Positions 1-6,435 of a DNA stretch of 10,234 nt are shown here, piece by piece. A program made the translations under genes and the position numbers. Each line of letters begins with the position of its first letter. Position 1 is the stretch's first letter. Source of the stretch: Methanobacteriota archaeon (lineage in GTDB: Archaea; Thermoplasmatota; Poseidoniia; Poseidoniales; Poseidoniaceae); NCBI GenBank assembly GCA_002727695.1, contig PBXT01000096.1, forward strand, positions 1-10,234, given 5' to 3'. The notes below the pieces were generated by a model that saw only the letters and a program-made list of their open reading frames with translations, did no database searches and had not been told where the DNA came from.

Positions 1-1
1 T

Positions 2-76
2 CTAGATCCACACGATGTGGACATGGAAAATCTGCTAGAACCAGATGAGTACGTCGATTACCTAGCTGAAGGTTGA
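2..76 (+). CDS. C-terminal end of an unidentified protein (partial)
   Basis: An open frame enters from the left edge and ends at TGA 74-76. The 24 visible residues are acidic and end in EYVDYLAEG. This looks like a plain C-terminal tail with no recognisable motif. The gene lies in the same direction as dph2, with 37 nt between its stop and the preferred dph2 start, so the two could be co-transcribed. I do not recognise the family; the sequence to the left would be needed. Confidence 0.5.
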   Translation, partial: LDPHDVDMENLLEPDEYVDYLAEG

Positions 77-113
77 AACATTCCGGCACAAAAGAAAAAC
101 CGGAGTGATTTGG

Positions 114-1220
114 ATGGACCTTGATAGACACGATTTCGAACTCGATGAGTTAATCGAGAGAATCAAAGGTCATGACCATCGCTTAGTTGCCCTTCAGATT
201 CCTGAAGGTCTGAAGATGCAAGCATTAGAAATGATGGATGAAATCGAGGACGAAACTTCTGCCAAAGTTATTCTCGCTGCAGACCCTTGTTATGGAGCCT
301 GTGATTTGGTTCATGATAAAATGAAACTAATGGGTGTTGAACTCGTTGCCCACATGGGGCATTCACAAATGAACATCGATTCAGGGATGCCAACTCAATT
401 CATCAATGTCACATACGACGGTGACCCTGCTATTGACCCTGTTTTACCTATCCTCGCACAACATAGAGCCATTGCTCAAGCAAGGCTGGCAGAGAGTGAT
501 GTTGGAAACATTAGCGAAGAAGAAGCGCAAGAAAGATTCCTCGATGCTGTTGGAAGAGTTGCACCATTGAAAGGTGCTAAGCTAGGACTGGTCGCATCTA
601 TCCAACATTTGCACCTGGTTTTTGATTACAAGAAAAGATTCGAAGATGCTGGATTTGAGGTCGAAGTTCCTGTTGGTGGAGCAAGACTGACATTCCCTGG
701 ACAGGTCCTTGGTTGCAACTATTCTGGTGATGACGATGAAATCGGACATTATCTCTTCCTAGGAAGCGGAGATTTCCATCCTATTGGCTTGGCATTACAC
801 ACAGGAAAGCCGCTTGCAATGCTCGACCCATACACAGGAGATGCAACTGAAATGGGTGCTGAGAGAATTGAAAGGATTCTCAGACAACGCTTTGGATTGA
901 TTATGGCAATACAAGATGCGCAGAATTTCGCTATACTAATTGGAGAAAAGCCCGGTCAAATGCGCCGAAGTTTGGCTCTCAAACTGAAGCGCACTCTTGC
1001 AAAGCATGGTAAGAAAGGATACCTGCTAGCTCTGGAGCACATCGGTCCTGAACTAATTGACTTCTATCCTGTCGATGCTTTTGTCAATACTGCATGCCCT
1101 AGAATCGCAATCGATGATTCTGTGAAATATGGTAAGCCTTTGGTTACGCCATTCGAATTGGAAGTGGCATTGGGCGAGAAGAAGTGGGAAACTGGATATC
1201 AGTTCGATGAGATACCTTGA
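114..1220 (+). CDS. dph2: Diphthamide synthase subunit Dph2 (archaeal, homodimeric type)
   Basis: Dph2 performs the first step of diphthamide synthesis: it transfers the 3-amino-3-carboxypropyl group of S-adenosylmethionine to a histidine of elongation factor 2, using a non-classical radical SAM [4Fe-4S] enzyme in the cytosol. The 368-residue protein has the normal archaeal length. The three cluster cysteines expected of the family are visible: Cys59 in ADPCYGACD, Cys201 in VLGCNYSG and Cys328 in NTACPRIAIDD. They match the spacing known for the Pyrococcus horikoshii enzyme (Cys59, Cys163, Cys287), with longer intervening segments. I chose ATG 114 over an in-frame GTG at 105 because GGAG (102-105) lies 8 nt before the ATG and overlaps that GTG. 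The gene is followed after 54 nt by cdc6 on the same strand. Confidence 0.93.
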   Translation: MDLDRHDFELDELIERIKGHDHRLVALQIPEGLKMQALEMMDEIEDETSAKVILAADPCYGACDLVHDKMKLMGVELVAHMGHSQMNIDSGMPTQFINVTYDGDPAIDPVLPILAQHRAIAQARLAESDVGNISEEEAQERFLDAVGRVAPLKGAKLGLVASIQHLHLVFDYKKRFEDAGFEVEVPVGGARLTFPGQVLGCNYSGDDDEIGHYLFLGSGDFHPIGLALHTGKPLAMLDPYTGDATEMGAERIERILRQRFGLIMAIQDAQNFAILIGEKPGQMRRSLALKLKRTLAKHGKKGYLLALEHIGPELIDFYPVDAFVNTACPRIAIDDSVKYGKPLVTPFELEVALGEKKWETGYQFDEIP

Positions 1221-1235
1221 GAGGGGCTCTGGGAT

Positions 1236-1250
1236 TGAAAGTTCAATAAC
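1236..1250 (+). promoter_or_regulatory. Possible weak promoter of cdc6
   Basis: The dph2-cdc6 gap holds GAAAGTTCAATAAC, which could be a BRE (GAAA) followed by a poor TATA element (TTCAATAA), about 25-30 nt before ATG 1275. No SD is seen right before that ATG, so a leaderless cdc6 transcript would fit. The match to the archaeal TATA consensus is weak; read-through from dph2 is the alternative. Confidence 0.3.
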
Positions 1251-1274
1251 CATAGACGATAAGGCTCTGTAGTC

Positions 1275-2459
1275 ATGAGTTCATATCTCGACCGTATCGG
1301 AGCAGGCCTAATCCTCAGTAGACCCGAGGTTTTTGGTTTTGATTTCGTACCAGATTTACTTGTTGGAAGAGAAGATATCCAAAGTGAATTGGCCGCAATA
1401 CTTGGCAGTATAGCACACCCAGAAGGCACCGGTAGAGTTGTCATAACAGGACCAGTCGGTTCAGGTAAAACTGTCTTAGCAAAGCGATTTTGCCAAGACA
1501 TAATCAGACACTTGAGCGATAAGCGGAATATCAAGAGAGTACATGTCAACTGTAGAAATGCCGCTACACCTTCCAGAGTGATGCAGAAGATTGTCCAGGA
1601 TTTAGACCCCGGCCACCCTGATAGAGGACTAGGCGTTGGTGAATTACTAACAAGCTTGAGAAGAATGTTGCAAAGCAGCAATACACACCTAATCGTGATT
1701 CTAGACGAAGTAGATCACCTTCTGAGGCGCTCAGGTGACGATATAATCTACAAATTGATGAGGATAGACGAAGACAGAGATGGTGTCGGTACACTTTCAA
1801 CCATTTTGATTAGCCAAGAGCAGGTCCTTGACCTGCTAGAAAATGCGGTTATCTCTAGGGTTGGGCGTTCAAACCATGTTCGAATTCCTCCTTACGATGA
1901 GAAAGGCTTGATGAAAATAATCTCTCAGAGAACCGAATTGGGACTAGTAACCGGAACTTGCCCAGAGGAGATTCTCAACCTAATCGCACAAGCTGCGGCA
2001 CCATCTGGAGATGCCCGCCAAGCAATAGAATTGCTAGAAGGTGCTGCAAAGCGTGCTGAAGCCTCAGGTCGCTCAATTATAGAGTCAAAGGATGTTCAAA
2101 GAACAGTTGTAACTATGCCAACAAATGTTGATTCAATGAATATCGAGAATTTACCTCCGCATGCAATGCTGATCTTGCTAGGTTTGTGCAGGCGATTGAA
2201 GAAAGAAGAAAGTGTTACCAGTGGGGAGACTGAAAAGCTCTACCATGTGGTTTGTGAAGAATATGACCAGGCTCCAAAAGGACACACTACCCTGTGGAAA
2301 CATCTCAAGCGTTTGGCGCAAGAAGACATAGTTGTAACCAAGACCGCAAAAGCCGATGTTGGTAGAGGAAGAACACAGCACATATCGATGCCGCATATGC
2401 TTCCTAGCGATGTGGAAAGGCGCCTCGAAACACTGATTCCCAGCCGACTACGTCGCTGA
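1275..2459 (+). CDS. cdc6: Orc1/Cdc6 family replication initiator, AAA+ ATPase
   Basis: Orc1/Cdc6 binds archaeal replication origins and helps load the MCM helicase. The 394-residue protein has the usual length and domain order. The N-terminal LLVGRE (residues 28-33) is the typical start of the AAA+ module. Walker A is GPVGSGKT (59-66) and Walker B is VILDEVD (141-147), with the acidic pair D144-E145. A sensor 1 strand (STILISQ, 175-181) follows, then a possible arginine finger (R195 or R198), and sensor 2 is GDARQAIELL (246-255). Residues about 290-375 form a C-terminal winged helix, the DNA-binding domain. All key ATPase residues are intact, unlike in the related-looking protein encoded at 6432-8006. 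The gaps on either side (54 and 72 nt) leave little room for a conventional origin beside the gene, although archaeal origins often lie next to cdc6. Confidence 0.93.
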   Translation: MSSYLDRIGAGLILSRPEVFGFDFVPDLLVGREDIQSELAAILGSIAHPEGTGRVVITGPVGSGKTVLAKRFCQDIIRHLSDKRNIKRVHVNCRNAATPSRVMQKIVQDLDPGHPDRGLGVGELLTSLRRMLQSSNTHLIVILDEVDHLLRRSGDDIIYKLMRIDEDRDGVGTLSTILISQEQVLDLLENAVISRVGRSNHVRIPPYDEKGLMKIISQRTELGLVTGTCPEEILNLIAQAAAPSGDARQAIELLEGAAKRAEASGRSIIESKDVQRTVVTMPTNVDSMNIENLPPHAMLILLGLCRRLKKEESVTSGETEKLYHVVCEEYDQAPKGHTTLWKHLKRLAQEDIVVTKTAKADVGRGRTQHISMPHMLPSDVERRLETLIPSRLRR

Positions 2460-2467
2460 TTGACCAG

Positions 2468-2474
2468 TTTATAT
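2468..2474 (+). promoter_or_regulatory. TATA box of the rps6e-aIF2-gamma-PIN unit
   Basis: TTTATAT, just after the cdc6 stop codon, is a good archaeal TATA box. Initiation about 25 nt downstream would start the RNA near 2497-2500 and give a leader of roughly 32 nt before ATG 2532, room enough for the SD at 2521-2528. The same start would be almost leaderless for the in-frame ATG at 2502. Confidence 0.6.
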
Positions 2475-2531
2475 CGCACAAAGGGCCTAAATACCCGTCG
2501 CATGTCGGCAGGCTGCTCAAGAGTTGATAAC

Positions 2532-3014
2532 ATGGCAGACACTACATTCGTCGCAGTAGTCAATGACACAAATCCAGACAACGGAGGACGCTCCTACAAC
2601 CTAACAGTTAGTGGGAACAATCTATCCCAATTCTTAGGAAAGAAAATCGGCGATGTCGTCGATGGAATCTTCGTGGGAGAAGGCGACCAAACGCTTGCTG
2701 GATACAAACTAGAAATCACTGGAGGATCAGACAAGACCGGAACTCCAATGCGCTCTGACCTAGAAGGCGGAACCCGACAATCTGTTCTAGTTACAGCATC
2801 AACTGGATTCAAGGGACACAACCTTGTTCACAAAGCAAAGGGTGGAGAAAAGAAGAGATTCCGTTACAAGCCTGATGGAATGCGCAAGCGCCGTAATTTC
2901 CGCGGCAACACAATCACCCAAGATACCAGACAAATCAACCTCAAAGTTGTAGAGGCTGCTAACAAAAGCCTTTCAGACATCCTCGGAGCAAGTGCAGAGG
3001 AGAGCAGTGAGTGA
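2532..3014 (+). CDS. rps6e: Small ribosomal subunit protein S6e
   Basis: S6e is a 30S subunit protein shared by archaea and eukaryotes. The 160-residue product shows the family signatures: an N-terminal strand pattern ending in SYNLTVSG, GKKIGDVVDG (residues 33-42), the hallmark LAGYKLEITGGSDKTGTPMR, and the basic RKRRNFRGNTI segment followed by TRQINLKVVE. It is somewhat longer than many archaeal S6e proteins; the extra residues are in a basic insertion before RKRRNFRGN and an acidic serine-rich tail. ATG 2532 is preferred because GAGTTGAT (2521-2528, one mismatch to GAGGTGAT) precedes it and the product then starts like other archaeal S6e proteins (MAD...). ATG 2502 would add ten residues with no family match. 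The next gene, for aIF2-gamma, starts 40 nt later. Confidence 0.92.
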   Translation: MADTTFVAVVNDTNPDNGGRSYNLTVSGNNLSQFLGKKIGDVVDGIFVGEGDQTLAGYKLEITGGSDKTGTPMRSDLEGGTRQSVLVTASTGFKGHNLVHKAKGGEKKRFRYKPDGMRKRRNFRGNTITQDTRQINLKVVEAANKSLSDILGASAEESSE

Positions 3015-3026
3015 AGCCGCGAGGCT
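3015..3026 (+). other. Small hairpin with a GCGA tetraloop between rps6e and the aIF2-gamma gene
   Basis: Directly after the rps6e stop, AGCC pairs perfectly with GGCT around the loop GCGA. A GNRA tetraloop adds stability to a 4-bp stem. It is not followed by a T-run, so it does not look like a terminator; mRNA processing or protection of a 3' end are possibilities. Chance occurrence of so short a stem is plausible. Confidence 0.3.
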
Positions 3027-3039
3027 GATCTGAGGTACT

Positions 3040-3044
3040 GGAGG
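3040..3044 (+). promoter_or_regulatory. Ribosome binding site that fixes the aIF2-gamma start
   Basis: GGAGG lies 10 nt before ATG 3055 but only 1 nt before the in-frame ATG 3046. The spacing favours 3055, which gives a protein beginning MARKLPAQPEVNIG, close to known aIF2-gamma N-termini. Confidence 0.7.
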
Positions 3045-3054
3045 AATGGGAAGC

Positions 3055-4293
3055 ATGGCACGCAAGCTTCCCGCACAACCTGAAGTTAACATCGGACTAG
3101 TCGGTCACGTAGACCACGGAAAGACCACTCTAACTCAAGCACTATCAGGTGTTTGGACTGACACCCACTCTGAAGAAAGAAAACGTGGAATCTCAATCAA
3201 ACTAGGATATGCAGATACTGCATTCTACAAAACTGGCGACGGCGAGTACTATGCAACTGGCAAGAGACCAGATGGTGGGAATGATGACGCTACTGAATTG
3301 CAGAGAGTTGTTTCATTCGTTGATGCACCTGGCCACGAGACTCTGATGGCGATTATGATCACAGGTGCTAGCATTATGGACGGAGCCATGCTCATGGTTG
3401 CTGCAAATGAGACATGTCCACAGCCGCAAACAAGAGAGCACCTGATGGCTTTGGAGATTGCAGGCATTGAAAACATCGTAATTGTTCAAAATAAAATCGA
3501 CTTAGTAAGCCGTGAGAGAGCAATTGAATCTCACAATGAGATCAAAGATTTCCTCAAGGGAACAATAGCTGAAAACTCGCCAATCATTCCAGTATCTGCT
3601 CATCATGATGTCAATCTAGACATACTGATTCAAGCAATTGAGGCTACAATTCCAACTCCTGACCGTTCCAAAGACAAGAGAGCGATTATGCATGTAGCAC
3701 GCTCTTTTGATATCAATAAGCCCGGAACTCGCCCTACCAAACTACGTGGCGGTGTAATTGGCGGCAGCATTGTTGAAGGAGAGTTCAACATTGACGATGA
3801 AATCGTAATCGGTCCTGGAAGAAAGATTGAGAAGGGCAACAAGGTTCACTACGAACCAATTCAATCCAAGGTAATCAGCATGCAAGGAGGTGGACTAAAC
3901 CTAGGAAACATGCATGCTGGAGGGCTTTGCGGTATGGCAACTCCCCTAGACCCAGCAATCACTACCGCTGACAACTTATCTGGACAAGTCGTAGCTAAGG
4001 TTGGAGATTTGCCCGAAATTCGTGATTCTGTGGACATATCTGTCAATCTCATGAAAAATATGGTCGCCGGAGAAGGCGAGGATGCATCTCCGATAATGCC
4101 GTTGCGTTCAAATGAAATGCTAATGGTAAATGTGGCAACTGCAACCAGCGTAGGTGTCGTTTCCAATGTCAAGAAAGGCAAAGCAACTTTGACACTTCGA
4201 CTTCCGATTTGTGCGGATAGTGGACAAAGAATCTCGCTATCTAGGCGCGTTGGTTCACGCTGGAGATTGATAGGACACGGAACTATCGAGTGA
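3055..4293 (+). CDS. eif2g: Translation initiation factor aIF2 subunit gamma (GTPase)
   Basis: aIF2-gamma is the GTP-binding core of the heterotrimer that brings initiator methionyl-tRNA to the small ribosomal subunit. The 412-residue protein has family length. Its G motifs are G1 GHVDHGKT (17-24), the switch 1 region around KRGISIKLGY (43-52), G3 DAPGH (90-94), G4 NKID (146-149) and G5 SAHH (181-184). The two beta-barrel domains follow, with signature stretches such as RSFDINKPGT, KLRGGVIGGSIVEG and the C-terminal SRRVGSRWRLIGHGTIE. One oddity is clear: between GYAD and RVVSFVDAPGHE the family normally carries a zinc knuckle with four cysteines, but here the segment (about residues 54-83) has none and is rich in Gly, Asp and Tyr. 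The stop codon overlaps the SD of the PIN-domain gene downstream, so translation is probably coupled. Confidence 0.96.
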   Translation: MARKLPAQPEVNIGLVGHVDHGKTTLTQALSGVWTDTHSEERKRGISIKLGYADTAFYKTGDGEYYATGKRPDGGNDDATELQRVVSFVDAPGHETLMAIMITGASIMDGAMLMVAANETCPQPQTREHLMALEIAGIENIVIVQNKIDLVSRERAIESHNEIKDFLKGTIAENSPIIPVSAHHDVNLDILIQAIEATIPTPDRSKDKRAIMHVARSFDINKPGTRPTKLRGGVIGGSIVEGEFNIDDEIVIGPGRKIEKGNKVHYEPIQSKVISMQGGGLNLGNMHAGGLCGMATPLDPAITTADNLSGQVVAKVGDLPEIRDSVDISVNLMKNMVAGEGEDASPIMPLRSNEMLMVNVATATSVGVVSNVKKGKATLTLRLPICADSGQRISLSRRVGSRWRLIGHGTIE

Positions 4294-4298
4294 TTTCT

Positions 4299-4661
4299 AT
4301 GCCTCGTATTCTGATTGATGCCTGCGGCTGGGTCGCAGTCATTGAAGCTGGGATTAACATCGATTTGGAATTGCTGAAATGTTGTGGATACAAAGACCTA
4401 GCAATAATTCCAAATGTGATTTCTGAGTTGAAAGCACTCAATGATTCGAAATTAATGATCTCAATGTTAGAGGTAAAAGCGGAAATGTATGATGCCCCAG
4501 AAGGTGCTGGAAAGCACACTGATGACCAATTATTTGCTCTAGCAGTTGAAAATAAGTGGCCCATTTTGACAGTTGATACTGACCTGAAAAGAAGATTATC
4601 TCAGTCAAATGTTTCATGGGTCGAAGTAAGTGGAAGGTCCCACCTTAGACTAGTTGAATGA
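4299..4661 (+). CDS. PIN-domain protein, Fcf1-like (probable RNA nuclease)
   Basis: The 120-residue product is a single PIN domain, the size of the archaeal Fcf1/VapC9-like group found next to aIF2-gamma genes. PIN proteins are Mg2+- or Mn2+-dependent endoribonucleases; eukaryotic Fcf1/Utp24 works in 18S rRNA processing. The acidic metal ligands are visible: Asp7 in LIDACG, Glu43 in VISELKAL, Asp75-Asp76 in HTDDQLFA and Asp93/Asp95 in TVDTDL. No antitoxin gene adjoins it, which argues for a housekeeping role in rRNA processing rather than a toxin. ATG 4299 is chosen; GAGTGAT (4288-4294) overlaps the stop of the aIF2-gamma gene and acts as the SD. An in-frame GTG at 4290 lies inside that SD. 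The exact RNA target is unknown. Confidence 0.82.
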   Translation: MPRILIDACGWVAVIEAGINIDLELLKCCGYKDLAIIPNVISELKALNDSKLMISMLEVKAEMYDAPEGAGKHTDDQLFALAVENKWPILTVDTDLKRRLSQSNVSWVEVSGRSHLRLVE

Positions 4662-4679
4662 ATAATGCCGGTGATTAAT

Positions 4680-4688
4680 TCATATACT
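4680..4688 (+). promoter_or_regulatory. TATA-type promoter of the regulator gene (leaderless start)
   Basis: TCATATACT ends exactly 20 nt before ATG 4709. Archaeal initiation about 25 nt downstream of the TATA centre falls at the ATG itself. There is no SD in the intervening bases, so the mRNA should be leaderless. The same nonamer at the same distance precedes the ATPase gene on the other strand (8027-8035). Confidence 0.62.
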
Positions 4689-4708
4689 CCAAGAATTACA
4701 CTCGACCT

Positions 4709-5116
4709 ATGGCTGCAAATAATTCTGGTACTGCACTATCAGAGTCTGACAGGATTTTCAACGATTCAAAGGAGATGGTCGATTTGTTAGTCTCATTGGG
4801 TGCAGACATCAATACTGCAAAGACTCTGATGTGTCTTCACGTACACGGGCCTTCCAAATCCAGCGAATTACAATCAAAATGCGACTTACGGCAACCAGAC
4901 GTTTCAATTTCGATTAACAAATTGAAGAAAATGGAAGTTATTCGCATCATTTCTTCAGCAAGTAAAGGCAGGGGTAGGCCTTCACATATCTATGAACTAG
5001 CAATGCCGCTAAAAGAGGCTTTAGTTCCATTCAGAAGACAAGCAAAAGAAAGACTATCTATTCTTCAAAACCAATTATTGAGACTTACCGAACTCGCCGA
5101 CTCAGCTAGCGATTAA
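4709..5116 (+). CDS. Winged-helix transcriptional regulator (MarR/TrmB-like)
   Basis: The 135-residue protein is a small DNA-binding regulator. Residues 36-76 (NTAKTLMCLHVHGPSKSSEL and following) form a helix-turn-helix in which LRQPDVSISINKLKKMEVI contains the likely recognition helix. GRGRPSHIYEL (87-97) is a typical basic wing, and a helical, probably dimerising C-terminus (about 100-131) follows. This order resembles archaeal MarR/TrmB-like single-domain regulators; there is no ligand-binding domain that would hint at a signal. The gene stands alone: it has its own promoter 47 nt after the PIN gene, and it converges on the DUF357 gene, sharing the TTAA at 5113-5116. Whether it controls a neighbour is not visible. 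Confidence 0.8.
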   Translation: MAANNSGTALSESDRIFNDSKEMVDLLVSLGADINTAKTLMCLHVHGPSKSSELQSKCDLRQPDVSISINKLKKMEVIRIISSASKGRGRPSHIYELAMPLKEALVPFRRQAKERLSILQNQLLRLTELADSASD

Positions 5117-5406
5117 GGGAGTGTAAATAGTTCATCATCACCATGCCCATCCAGTAGCCTCAGTTTCACTCCAGCATCTATCCATGCATGTGCATAATTG
5201 ATTGCACCAAAAGCGCGGACATAGTCGCCTGTGTCCATGAAATGCTTTGCATCACTGGCATAATCATCAGCCATCCGTAGTAATACAGCAAGTTGTTGTG
5301 ACTCTGTGCTCCCTTCTTTTGGAATAGGAGTTGCTTTCTCTCTAGCCATTTTAGTGAGATTCAAATAATGATTCAATCTCTCTTCAGTTACCTTATCGCT
5401 AACCAT
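5113..5406 (-). CDS. DUF357 family protein
   Basis: The 97-residue protein matches the archaeal DUF357 family (COG1849) in size and in its signature: MADDYASDAKHFMDTGDYVRAFGAINYAHAWIDAGVKLRLLD at residues 45-86 contains the diagnostic DxxYF...GDYVRAF.A.NYAHxW.DAG pattern. It should be an all-alpha, two- or three-helix protein, cytosolic, with no catalytic motif. The biochemical function of the family is not known. Here it is the last gene of the ATPase/propeller operon: the propeller stop TGA (5407-5409) directly abuts the ATG (TGAATG). A near-perfect SD lies inside the end of that gene. The stop codon shares TTAA with the convergent regulator gene. Confidence 0.85.
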   Translation of the reverse strand: MVSDKVTEERLNHYLNLTKMAREKATPIPKEGSTESQQLAVLLRMADDYASDAKHFMDTGDYVRAFGAINYAHAWIDAGVKLRLLDGHGDDELFTLP

Positions 5407-6435
5407 TCAATCACCTCTTTGTCTTGCAAGTAAGCGATTTACGTCAGATGTCCGGCCTAGAGATTCATACAAGTCAATAGCAAGGGAAATCCTACCTTCA
5501 TCTTCAGCATCGCAAGCTCTCTTGAAAATCCTGCGTCTTTCCTCCCAATCGCTTGCAACCTTGGCTTCCGCAATCATTTTTTGCATTTCCACTCTTCTCA
5601 ATTGAGATAACTCTGGAGATTGCCACAATCTGACCAGCCCATCTCTCTTCACCGTAGCCATCGTATCTGCTGCCAGACCTATCAGGAAGTCACCTAACTC
5701 TGAATTTGTAGATTTGATTGCAACATCTTCAGTCATGCAATGAATTCCTCCTTCGATGGATAGAACCCACCATCCATCTCCTGCTCTATGGGCTGAAAGC
5801 GGTTCTAGAGAGCGCGTATCGATCGTTTCAAGGCTATCCCAGCCGTAAGGATGGGGCGAACCCTCCCACAGCATTCCATCGGCTGATTGGAGCAATATTT
5901 TCCCCCCAGACATTCGGCTAACCCAGGACCAAACTCTGTCTTCCAGAAGGCGTTGCGAGTCCTCATTCGCTAGCCTAGCACATCTCAATTTGCCATCTTC
6001 ATCTTGCCACATAAGGTGCTCTCGGTCAAACCAGCCAATCAATCTGCGAACTCCTCCTACGTCTAAACGTTTCAAACCGCGACCTTCTTGATTGAACACG
6101 TGCAATTGTCCTTTTCTGCAAGATAGTACCCAACCGCCTCCGGGGCGGGATAAGATGTCGCTGAATCCACCAGTAGTCGACCTTCCTTCACCTATTTGGG
6201 TTCCGTCACTAACTCTAAGCAAATGGAATCCATGACCGCATAATGCGCCGATTTTACCTGAATCATGTGCAGCTGAATGAACACGGAATGGTAATGAGCG
6301 CTTCCATCTTTGATTCGTTTCTTCGTCCAATAGAATTAATTCAAGTCCGCATGAGACAAGTAGTTCATTTCCTACATTGCATGCTGTGGAAATCAAATCA
6401 GGGGCTTGCCAAGACCTCGAAACAGACCAACTCAT
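5407..6435 (-). CDS. Probable seven-bladed beta-propeller protein with helical C-terminal tail
   Basis: The 342-residue protein has seven similar units spaced about 35-42 residues apart, each of the form hydrophobic strand, turn, Gly-x-Leu/Ile-x strand: about residues 22-44, 59-82, 98-122, 137-160, 175-192, 218-238 and 254-276. Examples are GGGWVLSCRKGQLHVF, GGKILLQSADGMLWEG and GDGWWVLSIEGGIHCM. That spacing and count fit a WD40- or PQQ-like seven-bladed propeller, a common protein-interaction platform. Residues about 282-342 are charged helices with a TPR-like repeat (EDEGRISLAIDLYESLGR). No signal peptide or membrane segment is seen, so it is cytosolic. ATG 6435 is preferred: it overlaps the ATPase stop as ATGA and has GGAGG (6443-6447) 7 nt upstream. 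An upstream GTG-type extension would cover that SD. I do not recognise a named family; the context suggests a partner of the ATPase-like protein. Confidence 0.72.
   Translation of the reverse strand: MSWSVSRSWQAPDLISTACNVGNELLVSCGLELILLDEETNQRWKRSLPFRVHSAAHDSGKIGALCGHGFHLLRVSDGTQIGEGRSTTGGFSDILSRPGGGWVLSCRKGQLHVFNQEGRGLKRLDVGGVRRLIGWFDREHLMWQDEDGKLRCARLANEDSQRLLEDRVWSWVSRMSGGKILLQSADGMLWEGSPHPYGWDSLETIDTRSLEPLSAHRAGDGWWVLSIEGGIHCMTEDVAIKSTNSELGDFLIGLAADTMATVKRDGLVRLWQSPELSQLRRVEMQKMIAEAKVASDWEERRRIFKRACDAEDEGRISLAIDLYESLGRTSDVNRLLARQRGD
5409..5417 (-). promoter_or_regulatory. Strong ribosome binding site of the DUF357 gene
   Basis: Read on the minus strand this is GAGGTGATT, a full match to the archaeal anti-SD complement, placed within the last codons and stop of the propeller gene. 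It indicates strong, possibly coupled, translation of the DUF357 gene. Confidence 0.7.

Noticed and set aside
105..113. GTG start for dph2 adding three residues
   Set aside because: The GTG lies inside the SD (GGAG 102-105) that serves ATG 114; the ATG also restores family-like cysteine numbering.
1221..1274. Replication origin next to cdc6
   Set aside because: The 54-nt gap has no repeated element or G-rich origin recognition box; the 72-nt gap after the gene is likewise plain apart from a TATA box.
2460..2531. TTG 2460 or ATG 2502 as the rps6e start
   Set aside because: The added residues do not resemble S6e, the TATA box lies inside the TTG-started version, and an SD precedes ATG 2532.
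3046..3054. ATG 3046 as the aIF2-gamma start
   Set aside because: Only 1 nt separates it from GGAGG; ATG 3055 has proper spacing and a family-like N-terminus.
4299..4661. VapC toxin of a toxin-antitoxin pair
   Set aside because: No small antitoxin gene adjoins it; the upstream neighbour is aIF2-gamma, as for Fcf1-like housekeeping proteins.
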